Assembly: GCF_025118155.1 (NCBI RefSeq)
Contig: NW_026251425.1
Location: 144,077-208,076, forward strand
Source: Cokeromyces recurvatus
Lineage: Eukaryota > Mucoromycota > Mucoromycetes > Mucorales > Mucoraceae
Length of the DNA stretch: 64,000 nucleotides
Direction: 5' to 3'
The notes beneath the pieces were generated by a model that was not told the origin of the DNA, did no database searches, and saw nothing but the letters and a program-made list of their open reading frames with translations. Shown piece after piece: positions 47,736-57,496 of this stretch. Position numbers and translations under genes: made by a program. How positions within the stretch are numbered: the first letter of the stretch is position 1; each line of letters begins with the position of its first letter.

Positions 47736-50371
47736 TACAATTTTAAACTACAGATGCTTATATTTATATTCTTACTAAAGATCTCGGAAATTCATAAGCA
47801 AAAGCAGGTGTAGAAGAATGCTTATGATATGTATAAAGTGTATTATTCTCACTACCGCAACTAATCCAATTATTATGAGTAGATAAACCAACAAAATTTT
47901 TGACATTCATGTGTCCTTTAAACGTGCGAATACATTCCCCTGATTCACGATTCCAAAGTTTTAATGTACTGTCCGTAGAAGCGGTAACGAGTTCTTGGTT
48001 ATTAAGCCATTTCACATAGGAAACGGCCTTTTTGTGCCCTTCATAGACTTTTAAAGGCTCAACTGGATTTCTTAAATCATATAATGACAAAGCATGATCT
48101 ATAAAATAATATAATTTTACAAATAAATATATATACATATGTAGCAAGAAATTATTACCTGCGCTGCCAACAGCTAATAGATGCCCATTATCAGGAGCAA
48201 ATTGTATAGAGCATACATTTCCTTTAGATTCTAATTGGCATACCGATTGTTTTGTATGTTGAGAAAGTGACCAAATCTTGACTGTCATGTCATCACTTCC
48301 ACTCGCTGTTAAAGTAGGATTGACATTTGAAATATCTACACTCCAAACACGCTTTGTATGCTCATCAAAATTATGCGTTCGAACACCTGTCATAATATCT
48401 AAAACAGTGACATGGCCATCATAGTCTGACGAAATTAGCTGTGATTTCAAGTAAGGTGACCAAGTTAAGCAACTGAGCTTAGCTAGACATGGAATAACAC
48501 GTATTGGACAGTGATAGCGCTGCTGCATTTGTTGAGATGATGGTATATTTTTCGATTTATTGATTAAATTATAATCAAATATTTTTATTTCTTTTGAGAC
48601 TCCACCTACAGCAAAGAATTCTTCATCTCGATCAAAATCAATACATGAAACAATAGCCGATGAAGTAGGTTGTTGCGAACGACGTCGAATGAATGGATAG
48701 TCAGCATAATAAAGAGTATCTAGGACCACAAATCTATCATAACGTGTGTATTCATAAAGCAAGTTCGAGAAGGTTTTCAATTTTTCTAAGCGATTTTCTA
48801 GGCCAGAAAATTGATTTTTGTAAATGTTACGAAGATCAAGGAAACGTTGATCAATACGTCTTTTCATTTTCCTTAATTCATAACTAGCTGATCTAAAGAA
48901 AGAAAAAAAAACTAGATTAGTTTTCAAGAGATTTAGAATATAAAATATAATAGTTACGAATGAAGAGGGAGAGTGTTTTCTTCTCTAGTTTCCCTTTGTG
49001 GCTGCTCTTCATTATCACTGCTTAAGGGGGTTTGAAAGTTATATACATCACTCGAAGATGTGTTGTCTTGTTCTTCATTTTCATTTCCATGCTGTTCAGA
49101 TATTTGTTCCTCTTGACGTTTTGCTTGCTGTCCAGTCTCTTCTTCTCTTAATATTTGCTATAAAAAAAAAGAACATTAGCATCTATCTATAGAATTACAG
49201 AAATTGATAAATGCGTACAGAGAGACGTCTTTTCCTTGTTGAAGACTGTTCATTATATATCTGTTGATCCTGATTCAATCTTCCTCCTAAATAACTTAAA
49301 TCATCCTCAATAGCATTCATCTCTTGAACTACTTCACGAATCACCTATTAAAAATATGAATATAATGTTATAGGTTATTTTATAAATTTTACATCTGCAT
49401 TTCTTTGTTTAAGTTTTGTCAGGAACTGAGCTAATAAATATCTTTTAACATCATATCCATCACAATTAGTTTTGTTTTTTTCTTCTATGGCTGTTCTGCA
49501 AATAGCAATCAATTCTACAGACCTAAAAGTTACTTTTTTGTTTTGTCTCTAAAAAATAAAAATAAAAAAAAAACTTTCTTACCATCATAGGATAATATTT
49601 CAGCTAGTGAATAAACTATCTTCTCTGGATTTTGTCGACTTTTTTCGATAAAATTTTCAACAGAGGAGTCCGATAAGCTGAATCTACTACTGGATTTAAT
49701 GCGATATGTGCATAACTTGTTCACTACCAAAGAGAAATATATTTTTAATTTTAATTTTAATTTAATTTTCTATTTTACGTTGAAAGTTTGGGTATATTTC
49801 AGTTTTGAATAATTTTGATCGACACATGGGACAATCTTCTTGATTTCTTAAATGACGTGAAATACAGAAATAACTATGAAAAAAAAAATATTGATAACTT
49901 AATTAAAGAAAGACTTTCCTGTAATATAATTACCAAAATGAATGACCACACTTTGTAGCATAAACTTCTTTCATAATGTCTTGACAAATAGGACTAAAAA
50001 ATAGTTAATAGTAGTATAACATTAATATAAAATGCCTACCAAGCTAACTCTTCATCTAGAGCATCAGTTGCACTTTCTTTTGATTGTTCTGATGGGCTTT
50101 CGTCATTTTGATTATTAGTTCTTGATGATCTAGAAAGTAAATTCATAATGGAGGAGATCGGTGAAACCCAGCTACTAAGTTCAACATTAGATCGATTGTT
50201 GTATTCTTCAGAAGGTTGAATTTGATTATCTTGTTCTGTTACTGATCCATCTGCAGATAATTGTTCGTCTTGTATTTCTTGTTGTTGTTCAGCAAATTCT
50301 AAATCAGACAGACTATAGGATTCACTTTCTTCATCTATTTGTCCATAACTTGCATTAGAAAGTTGAGACAT
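47529..50371 (-). CDS. COP1-like E3 ubiquitin ligase (RING, coiled coil, WD40)
   Basis: Homologue of COP1/RFWD2. Ten exons on the minus strand: 50371-50040, 49993-49934, 49873-49779, 49723-49583, 49514-49393, 49344-49219, 49157-48958, 48892-48159, 48098-47776, 47663-47529; all phases agree and give 755 aa. Order: acidic Ser/Gln-rich N-terminus; C3HC4 RING at ~111-150 (CPICQDIM, KCGHSFCYFC, CPMCRSKLF) followed by IYPNFQLNKL as in COP1; coiled coil at ~200-300; then a seven-bladed WD40 domain with ELVTASTDSTLKLWN, CIRTFKGHMNVKNFVGLS and the hallmark end FVSAICWRKSRSKLVAGNS. In plants and animals COP1 degrades transcription factors, in plants under cryptochrome/phytochrome control. Intron 9 holds a 64-nt A run. 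Confidence 0.92.
47666..47729. repeat. Poly(A) tract of 64 nt inside a COP1-like intron
   Basis: The longest homopolymer in the window. On the coding (minus) strand it is a T64 run ending directly at the TAG acceptor of the last exon, so it forms the whole polypyrimidine tract. Confidence 0.9.
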
Positions 50372-50381
50372 ATTGTATTTG

Positions 50382-50428
<47 letters not shown>

Positions 50429-51426
50429 TAAAAAAGGGGGTGAAAATTAACAAAATTATTTTTATTTGAAATAACCAGACAACGCGTTTCTCATGTGATT
50501 ATGTAAAGAAGGATATCATACAGTGATCCTTAGTCTGAACTTGAGCTTGTATTATTATTATTGTCTTTTTTTTTCAAAGATTTCTCTCCCTCTTTATACA
50601 AGTAGCATAAAGAGAAGGTAATTAAATAATACGCATAACCCTTTAACTCGTTAGAAGCAACTTGTTAAATTACTTTAGAGATGCTTTCCTATTTGTATTT
50701 ATATATGTATACATAGATTAAGAGTAATAGATAATATACCTAGTAAATGTATTTAAATTCTCTTTAGTTAATATATAATTGTGATAATTTACTTACAGAT
50801 TGTTCCAATATCCACTAAAATATAGTAATACCCTAACATATTATAACAATCAAAGATATTTGTCGGTGTATAGTACAAATTGTATCGTTTTGTAAATAAT
50901 GTTAAAGACTGAAGTTTACTCAGATTTATAAGATAGTCTTCAAGTTAAATTTTAGATAGTTAACTCTCTTTCATGATTAATCTTTTACATATTTAATCTA
51001 AACCTTTACAGACTTTTCTTGTATTGAAAAGAAAAACAAAGATACGTATATTCTAGTTTTCATTTAATCAAATAAGTTTTGATCTTAAGAACTGACTAAA
51101 TAGTATTATTTATTATACAATACATTAGATTGCTTGAGTCAACTATTAGGCATCTTTGTTCATGATAGCCTACATTGTAAAATTAAGAAAAAAAAAAGAG
51201 ATATAAATGATACTGATAAAAGGATAGATACAGAAAAGAGCATTATTACCATTTTCAAGATAAACATCAAAATATGTAATAATTTTGTCAATCTAATAAA
51301 TACTTCTTAGAAGAACTAAAGTATTTTCAAGTAAAAATCAACATTTACTCTTGACTAATTTTACTTTATTTTTAACTGGTCTGAATATGAATGAAATTAT
51401 CTGATTTTAACATCACCAGTTTAGTA
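50372..51426. other. Intergenic region, 1.05 kb, left flank of transposon
   Basis: Begins with a 45-nt A run (50382-50426) just upstream of the COP1-like start. The rest is AT-rich without coding signal. Its last two bases (TA, 51425-51426) are the left target duplication of the Fanzor element. Confidence 0.65.
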
Positions 51427-51546
51427 CAGTCGACGAAACTAGGTTGGGCCAATAAAAAAAAAACTTGGTCATTTCCAAATTAAATTAGGACAAGGTTACA
51501 AAATTGGGACACTAATAGGAAAATGGGTCACAGATGTGAAAATAGG
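51427..51546 (+). repeat. Left terminal inverted repeat of Fanzor element
   Basis: Pairs with 54539-54657. Similarity ends abruptly after the GTGAAAATAGG string, where the left continues GCATATTGAG and the right ACACGCATAC. Confidence 0.92.
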
Positions 51547-51671
51547 GCATATTGAGTGTTAGTATATATTAACTTTCTATTAGTCATGTATTTATATACT
51601 CTCTTACCTGTAGTAATCTTTAAGTTTTTTGTCCAAAGACGCAAAACAACCACGTTCTATGTGGCGCGTTG
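51427..51671 (-). ncRNA. Predicted guide (omega/fRNA) locus of the Fanzor element
   Basis: Prediction by position only. In TnpB and Fanzor systems the guide RNA scaffold is usually transcribed from the region at and beyond the nuclease stop codon to the element end, and the guide is read from flanking host DNA. Here that interval is 245 bp on the minus strand from the stop at 51672 to the end at 51427, and includes the left TIR. The guide would then be the reverse complement of the bases just below 51427. No transcript evidence is available. Confidence 0.4.
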
Positions 51672-52889
51672 TCAATTTTGACGTGTAAAAAATGTTGGTC
51701 GGTCCATACCAGCCCAGATTTGACATGCAGTGAACATCATATTTTTGGCAGCGAGGATATCTCTGTTCCAGAATATATTACAATCGTTGCAGATCAATAG
51801 ATTAAAGAAAGATTTGTCTTCAACTCTATGAGTTCTAAGCTTCATTTCTTTGCAATTTGGACAAACCTATTTTATAGAAGCACAATTAGTTGATTTAATA
51901 AGCGTTAACTTGTATTGTAATGACTTACAGAAGATGTCAGGAATTCATTTATATCAAGCAAAAGAACCTCATCAAGGTTTTGTCTTCTTTTCAAATTCTT
52001 ATAAATAATATCCGAAACGCCAACTCTTCGTCCTCTATATTTTACATGGCTTCTCCCTTTTACACTATCACCAAAAACTACTAAAGGCATCTTTGCCGTG
52101 TCCCCTTCATTAAAGTGGCTTTTGTGGTTAGTTCTTCTAAAATATGAATAGTTGTTAGTAAGATGATCATATAAACTTGGAAAATAGCTTATTACCTTAT
52201 TTCTATAGGGAGGTTACGCCTATTAGTACTTCTTCGCCCGGCCATCTTCTTCCTTTTCTTTCTATTGAAACCAGTCTTCTTTCTTTTATTGCGATTATAT
52301 TTTTTTCCTCCATTAATCAAAATATTACAAGCTTCTTCGAGGGCACACTGTCTTCCATAATAATTATTCCATTTATCTGAAACTGTCCTAAAGTTATAGA
52401 AGCCAAAAAAACGACCCAAATGAGTCAATACATATACTATATGGTTGATATAAGAATCAACAGAAGAAGTTTTAGTCGTCGGGATTCCAGTCTCCAGATC
52501 TTTTATGCCTTGTCCGATTTTTAAGGCGTTTTGTTCTCTTGCTTGATTTATAGACCCAGAAAAGTGATAGTATTCATTCACTGTCAGAGACCTGACCTGT
52601 TCATCTCCATAATACGCTATATATGCATTCTTACGGCCAGGATCCAGAAAACAAGGACGGAAAAATTCTTCAACTTCGTCTGTGTTGAAATCAGCCATTT
52701 CAAGAATTACTTTGTCTTCATCAAGGACTTCTGGGACTCTCCTTGGAAAAGAAATTCTACAAGTATATCCATCTGTGTATATACTGTTTAAAAACATGCG
52801 CCCCTTCTGTCTGGGTAACTCTTGTAGTTCGGCCAAACTATTGCAATAAAAATTAATAATAGCCTTAATTGGGAAAGGTTTTTTTTTAG
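51672..52889 (-). pseudogene. Fanzor (eukaryotic TnpB-like) RNA-guided endonuclease, apparently N-terminally truncated
   Basis: Three exons on the minus strand, 52889-52196, 52136-51929 and 51866-51672, encode about 364 aa of the C-terminal Fanzor core. RuvC-I is FFRPCFLDPGRKNAYIAYYG (Asp codon at 52644). RuvC-II is EVLLLDINEFLTSS (Glu at 51946), preceded by MPLVVFGDS. The zinc ribbon has VCPNCKE and LLICNDC. RuvC-III is FWNRDILAAKNM (Asp at 51761), so all three catalytic acids are present. The C-terminus reads IWAGMDRPTFF. A basic RKKRKK stretch is a probable nuclear signal. Upstream of TAKKKPFPIKAI the frame hits a stop and no N-terminal recognition lobe is found; family members usually have far more sequence before RuvC-I. 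I therefore call it a decayed or incompletely resolved copy. Confidence 0.85.
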
Positions 52890-52920
52890 CTGTGAGCTCT
52901 CGAAAAAAAAAAATCAATCC

Positions 52921-52982
52921 ATAAATCCATCACTGGTGATAAGCATTATCACTAGGCATTAGCACTGTTGATAAATCCATCA
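52921..52982. repeat. 12-bp direct repeat enclosing a 38-bp palindromic insert
   Basis: ATAAATCCATCA occurs at 52921-52932 and 52971-52982. The 38 bp between contain partly self-complementary GGTGATAAGC/GCATTATCAC-like blocks. It sits at the junction between the Fanzor core and the retroelement-like fragment, so it may mark the truncation event. Confidence 0.6.
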
Positions 52983-53236
52983 TTGTCTATCACTATTTAT
53001 TGTCATGGTGGACATCGACTCCCTCTCCAGCAAATGCGTGCCAACCTCTGTAAGCTCAACATCAACACTCGCCGCATTTTAGGTATTCATTATGACGTAT
53101 TTGAGATGATTGATGGGCTATATTGAGATGAAATGATTAAATAAATAAAAATTTTAATTATATTTTAACGAGCATGGCTGTCAAAATAATAAAAGAATTG
53201 AAACCAGAAAAGTACGTTGATTGAGTTAGACAAATA

Positions 53237-53283
53237 TATTTTAATTCATGATAAAGCACATAATAGGTGCATGAATTAAAATA
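53237..53283. repeat. Perfect 14-bp hairpin in the solo LTR
   Basis: TATTTTAATTCATG (53237-53250) is exactly complementary to CATGAATTAAAATA (53270-53283), leaving a 19-nt loop. Confidence 0.85.
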
Positions 53284-53328
53284 ATAAAAAAAGAAATAAT
53301 AAAAAGCATTAAGTTTTAGGTTGTTGAT

Positions 53329-53359
53329 CTCAATGTAAGCCTAACTAACTTACATTGAG
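53329..53359. repeat. Perfect 11-bp hairpin in the solo LTR
   Basis: CTCAATGTAAG (53329-53339) pairs with CTTACATTGAG (53349-53359) around a 9-nt loop. Confidence 0.85.
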
Positions 53360-54538
53360 TTAAGAACAGATTAACCTCTACAAAAACAATGTTATTTTTT
53401 ATTTATTACTTTAATACTAAATAATAGTATTGGCTTGTGCACAGACATTTGTAGAATTCACAAGTAGATAATTTCGAAGTTCAACTTATGCAACTAGACT
53501 AAATTACTATTTGAGATAAAAGTAGTTTTAAGACATAAAGGGCTTACCTACCTTTATCGGGAAAACCAATACTGTTCTAACATTAAAACTCATCAATTAG
53601 TACTACCATTGCTCTACAGCCTTGATACCCGGATTTTAAACCATTACGACAAATATCAGTTGACAAAGGATAGAAATATCCGTTAATAAGGATGTTTCTC
53701 GGATTGCGAGTCTAGTATTGGACATCGTGTATATATGATGACCCTCTGGGATATAGCAACTGCTAATTAAGCCGATGCACGGAATTCCAAAGAAGCAATA
53801 GCATTGTCCATGTTTCAATTCGGGATAACGAGCTTAAAACATATAAATAGGACAATACTTCGTAGTAGTAGAAGCCTCTTTCTCTTTTATTCACAAAATA
53901 AAACTGAACCAAAAGTTCTTTCTCATTATTTGATGGATTTTTTACTTTCTTTTTCATTATTAAATTGAGTCAAATATCACACATTATCCTCAGGACAAGG
54001 TGGTTAGCTTCCTCATTCACGACGAATATGAGTCCGAGTTACGCATATAACTGCAGAAATTCTGAATTTCTGCGCTTGACAACTTCAATATCACTGACCC
54101 CGCCAACTGCCGCCACCCTAAGCTCAATAATCTGTCTACTGAAGATAGACTGGTTGCAGTCAGATTTCAAAATTTCTTAGTGTTTTTGCTGCAGTATACA
54201 GACTTTCAAGACTCCTATCTACAATTCTGTAGCCAGACTTCTTTATGAAGTTGGGATACTTTGACCTTGACACTTTGAAGTCATTTGACCGTGCTCCGCC
54301 CCTATAAGTATACTTCTGGGTATATTATGGACCAGCATAATATTAGTCTTCTTTAACTTGTCTACGTTTTTTTTTATCCTTTTCCCTCTAGCCTCTGAAG
54401 AGGGTTTTTCTTAATCTTTTCGACTTGGCTAGGGCAAAACAGTGGCAACATAACCCCTACGTGCCCATTGGCTTTTTTATTCTATTTTAATAAATCTTTA
54501 ATTATATCTGTATTGGCGTCTCATTTTCGTATGCGTGT

Positions 54539-54657
54539 CCTATTTTCACATCTGTGACCCATTTTCCTATTGGTGTCCCAATTTTGTAACCTTGTCCTAA
54601 TTTAATTTGGAAATGACCAAATTTTTTTTTATTGGCTCAACCTAGTTTCGTCGACTG
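54539..54657 (-). repeat. Right terminal inverted repeat of Fanzor element
   Basis: Inverted partner of 51427-51546; the outermost 20 bases are identical. TA follows at 54658-54659. Confidence 0.92.
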
Positions 54658-54673
54658 TAATAAGAAGATCTCA

Positions 54674-55540
54674 CCTCTGCTTGCATGTCGTTTTTATAGT
54701 CAAATGGTTCGTCCTCAATTAGATTATGGTTTTGCAATCAGTCCTCTCTCTGCTAAACTTAGCAAAGAACTGGATACCTTTCAAAATTCATGCATTCGAC
54801 GTATCTTTGGTGGTCACTCGCGGTCCTCGGCGAAAGTCATGCTTCATGTTGTCGACCTACCATCTATGAAGACCCGTATTGCAGTCCTCCAAGCGCAACA
54901 CCTCTTTCGAACTTCCCAATTACCAGCAGATACTCTTCTTGCCCATCTTTTGCCTCATGTTTAGCTCTCAAATAGTCATTCCCACTGGTATAAATTGGCT
55001 CAAACTACATTGTGGAAACACCTATGCTCACCAAACATCTCAACGCTCGACCGAAAACAATTCTACACTCTTCGTGCTAAGTTTCTAGACGATCAATTCC
55101 AAAACCTTCGTCAAGATACTAATTCCCTCCTATTGTCTTCCTCACGCTCCACTCTTGAATTGGATCCCATCCTTTACTTACCAATGACTACCTCAGAACG
55201 TAGCCGAGTGTTTCGATGGAGACTTGGCTGGCTACCGGGTGGTAAACCTAAAGAATGTATCATTCGTCCGTCTCATAATTGGAGCCGGCAACATGCTATT
55301 GAGTGCTTACATGTACATCATCGTCTTCACATGCCTGCTTCAGTCGAAGATCCCATCTCGTTTCTCCTCAACTTGCTTCCACTACATAAACCTCTTCGTC
55401 CTTCTGATTGTACGAGCTGGTATACTTTATGGCCTATTATTTGTACGATTCTACATGAACTTGATTACTACTTCCATGATGAATTTCCTCCTGATCCTGT
55501 CGATCCTGGTCTCAAGCTGTTGAATTGGTTATCCAAGTAA
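54674..55540 (+). pseudogene. LINE reverse-transcriptase C-terminal fragment, one in-frame stop
   Basis: The fragment starts within the post-catalytic part of the polymerase: RFYSQMVRPQLDYGFAISPL matches the thumb-region YxxxxRPxLxYG pattern of LINE reverse transcriptases. A single TAG at 54962-54964 interrupts an otherwise continuous frame, which then runs to the stop at 55538-55540. The C-terminal RVFRWRLGWLPGG, followed by Cys and His residues (ECII...HAIECLHVHH), looks like the terminal zinc-knuckle-like domain of fungal LINEs. The YxDD catalytic core is not present because of 5' truncation. An ATG at 54632 lies in the transposon TIR and is not a true start. Confidence 0.7.
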
Positions 55541-55826
55541 TAGTGTGCGTCTTCCTGGTCACTTTGGTCTTATTTGTTTTTAAATTGTTTCTTCTCACTT
55601 TTTCGCTTTTTCCTCCTTATATTTTCTCTTAATTCCAAAATACTGCTCTTTTCTTTTTCCTTCTCGTTTTCTTTTTTTCCCTTCTTGTCCTTTAGGAAGG
55701 TTTTTATTCTTATTTCCCCTCTATAACTGGCTCGGGCAATATTGCGCATTTATTTCGTCGCTACATGCTCATTGCCAAAAAATTTAAAAAATAATAATAA
55801 TAATAATAAAACTCAGAATTTAATCG
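54674..55826 (+). mobile_element. 5'-truncated LINE (non-LTR retrotransposon) copy with 13-bp target duplication
   Basis: TAAGAAGATCTCA occurs at 54661-54673 and 55827-55839 and brackets the copy. The body encodes the C-terminal part of a LINE reverse-transcriptase polyprotein, then a T-rich 3' UTR with TCTATAACTGGCTCGGGCAA, and an (AAT)n tail at about 55785-55808 followed by 18 extra bases before the duplication. 5' truncation and the tail are the usual marks of target-primed reverse transcription. Confidence 0.75.
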
Positions 55827-55839
55827 TAAGAAGATCTCA

Positions 55840-56217
55840 TTGCAGATCATAGTCTTAGATAAATTGTGCGGAGTATATATAATACTAAATGATTCTTACT
55901 CAACTAAAAGAAAAAAAAAGATAGTAAAGAATAAATTCAAGCTTATGTATTCATATTTTTATTATTATAAAATATTATCATTATTCAAGAAAAAAAAAAA
56001 AAAAACGTATTTATTTATCTTATTTCTAAGAAAATTCGCGGTGTATCGGAGTTTAATTTATTATTGACAGTCGACCCAAAAAACTGAATGAAACTGAAAA
56101 TTGGATTAGACCCAAAAATTTGATGGGTTTTATTATTGTTATTTTTCTTTATTTTATTTTATTTTATTTTTCTTACATTTTTTAATTATTACCCCTCCTT
56201 AATTACATGTATATATC
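55840..56217. other. Intergenic spacer upstream of GDT1
   Basis: About 380 bp of A/T-rich sequence, with a CAGTCGAC string at about 56069 that repeats the first eight bases of the transposon TIR but not beyond. No gene seen. Confidence 0.55.
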
Positions 56218-57336
56218 ATGAAATCATTGAAAAAGTCTTTACTTCTTTTAACTATATTAATAGCACTATCTAAAGCTGATTTAAATGATCCTGTTGAAGA
56301 AGTAAAATAATTATAATACATAAAAGCATTTATAATACAAGTCATTCATCTATCTTTTTATAGATCTTAGATGCCACAAATCTAGATACATCATCTGAAT
56401 TATTTAATACAAAGCAGGCTTCATCAGTTATAGATGTTGGTGTCGAAAAATCTTTTATTATTTCCCTACTCATGATTATCGTTTCTGAAATTGGTGATAA
56501 GACCTTTTTAATAGCAGCTATTATGGCAATGAAACATTCTAGGTTGGTTGTATTTATGGGGGCTTTTTCATCATTAGCCATCATGTCAATTCTATCTGCC
56601 TTTATGGGTCATGTTGTGCCCAATTTAATTCCCAAGAAATATACCGATATGGCAGCTGCTATCTTATTCTTGATTTTTGGCTTACGAATGATGTATGAGG
56701 CTTACGTAATGGATAAAGAGGCTGGACAAGAAGAAATTGCAGAAGTTGAGGAAGAGTTAAAGACTGTAGAGGATCGTGAAAGAGCTCACCAATTGGAATC
56801 AATGGAAGTAGGTGGTAGTCGTTTATTAGATGATGATCAAGAGGAGGAAGAGGGAGATAATAAGGCATTAAAACATAATTCTACACAAGAGAAAGCTAAA
56901 GAAGGATTAGTGAATTTAATGCAATTAGTCTTTTCACCCATCTTTGTGCAGACGTTTGTTTTAACTTTTTTGGGGGAATGGGGTGATCGTTCACAGATCT
57001 CAACAATCGCTTTAGCTGCTGCTAATGTAAGCAATCAATAAATAATGAAATGTGTATATACAATGTGTGTTATTAATAACTATTCTGATAGAACGTTTAT
57101 TATGTTACAATGGGTGTTGTTCTTGGTCATGGTTTCTGTACTGCATTAGCTGTTATTGGTGGTCGTATGTTAGCATCCAAGATATCTGTTAAAACAGGTA
57201 CATATCGCTGCTATTACTATTAGTAAAAAATTATAATTAATAATGTTCTATTTTAGTTACTTTTGCTGGTTCAATTCTTTTTATTATCTTTGGTATATTT
57301 TATGGTATTAATGCATATAGAATTCTCAAAGAATAA
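56218..57336 (+). CDS. GDT1: GDT1/TMEM165 family (UPF0016) Mn2+/Ca2+:H+ transporter
   Basis: Golgi cation antiporter that supplies Mn2+ for glycosylation and buffers Ca2+. Four exons, 56218-56301, 56364-57026, 57092-57197, 57257-57336, give 310 aa. Residues 1-21 form a signal peptide (MKSLKKSLLLLTILIALSKA). The two family-defining E-x-G-D-(K/R)-(T/S) motifs are VSEIGDKTFLIAAIMAM and LGEWGDRSQISTIALA, one in each inverted three-TM half. The central cytosolic loop is long and acidic (EEELKTVEDRERAHQLE...DDDQEEEEGD). The final exon encodes the last TM and ends INAYRILKE. Its functional partner in this window is the PMCA-type pump, which also handles Ca2+. Confidence 0.95.
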
Positions 57337-57496
57337 TAATTTACTTTTATGTTATACGAATAAATTTGTAAAAGTTGGGAAAACGCTGGTATTTTTTATA
57401 GTTTTGTGGTGTATAAAGCAAATTTTACCATTAAATACATATTTAGGTCACAAAATATTTCCTTTTCTTTTCTTTTTTTTTTTTTTTTATCTAATC

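Larger units (their letters stand above)
53093..53981 (+). mobile_element. Solo LTR, 889 bp, with 5-bp target duplication
   Basis: Begins TGACGTATTTGA and ends ...CAAATATCACA (reverse complement TGTGATATTTGA), i.e. TG...CA ends with imperfect short inverted termini. It is flanked by CATTA on both sides (53088-53092 and 53982-53986). Inside, TATAAATAG (53842-53850) followed by AATAAA (53897-53902) fits an LTR promoter and polyadenylation signal on the plus strand. Removing it restores an open reading frame across the junction. Two perfect hairpins lie within it. Confidence 0.75.
52990..54530 (+). pseudogene. Decayed retroelement-like coding fragment (split by solo LTR)
   Basis: On the plus strand, LPLQQMRANLCKLNINTRR and ILGIHY end at about 53091. 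If the LTR and one target duplication are removed, the frame continues without a break as PQDKVVSFLIHDEYESELRI at 53982 onward, then after stops as FNITDPANCRHPKLNNLSTE with DRLVAVRFQNFL. The arrangement recalls the ORF1/gag-like proteins of non-LTR or LTR elements that are abundant in this fungal group; that recollection is not verified. The 3' part (54390-54500) is non-coding and ends in AATAAATCTTTAATTATA, like a retroelement 3' tail. Confidence 0.55.
51427..54657. mobile_element. Fanzor-carrying DNA transposon with ~120-bp TIRs and TA target duplication
   Basis: The two ends are near-identical inverted copies. The left begins CAGTCGACGAAACTAGGTTG at 51427 and the right, read on the minus strand, begins with the same 20 bases at 54657. 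Similarity runs for about 120 bp (51427-51546 and 54539-54657), with few differences. Each end is followed outward by TA, the Tc1/mariner/pogo-type target duplication. Contents, left to right: 245 bp without coding sequence, a minus-strand Fanzor gene, and a plus-strand retroelement-like fragment split by a solo LTR. No DDE transposase is visible, so mobility would depend on one supplied in trans. Confidence 0.9.

Noticed and set aside
53636..53957. Two minus-strand frames of about 60 aa considered as the missing Fanzor N-terminus
   Set aside because: They lie within the solo LTR and are low-complexity Leu/Tyr/Ser-rich, without Fanzor-like features or compatible splice sites.
51427..54657. 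A Tc1/mariner DDE transposase inside the TIR element
   Set aside because: No frame on either strand shows a D...D(E/D) catalytic pattern or HTH; only the Fanzor core and retroelement fragments were found.
56065..56080. CAGTCGAC matching the first eight bases of the Fanzor-element TIR
   Set aside because: Similarity stops after eight bases and it lies in the GDT1 promoter; chance is sufficient.
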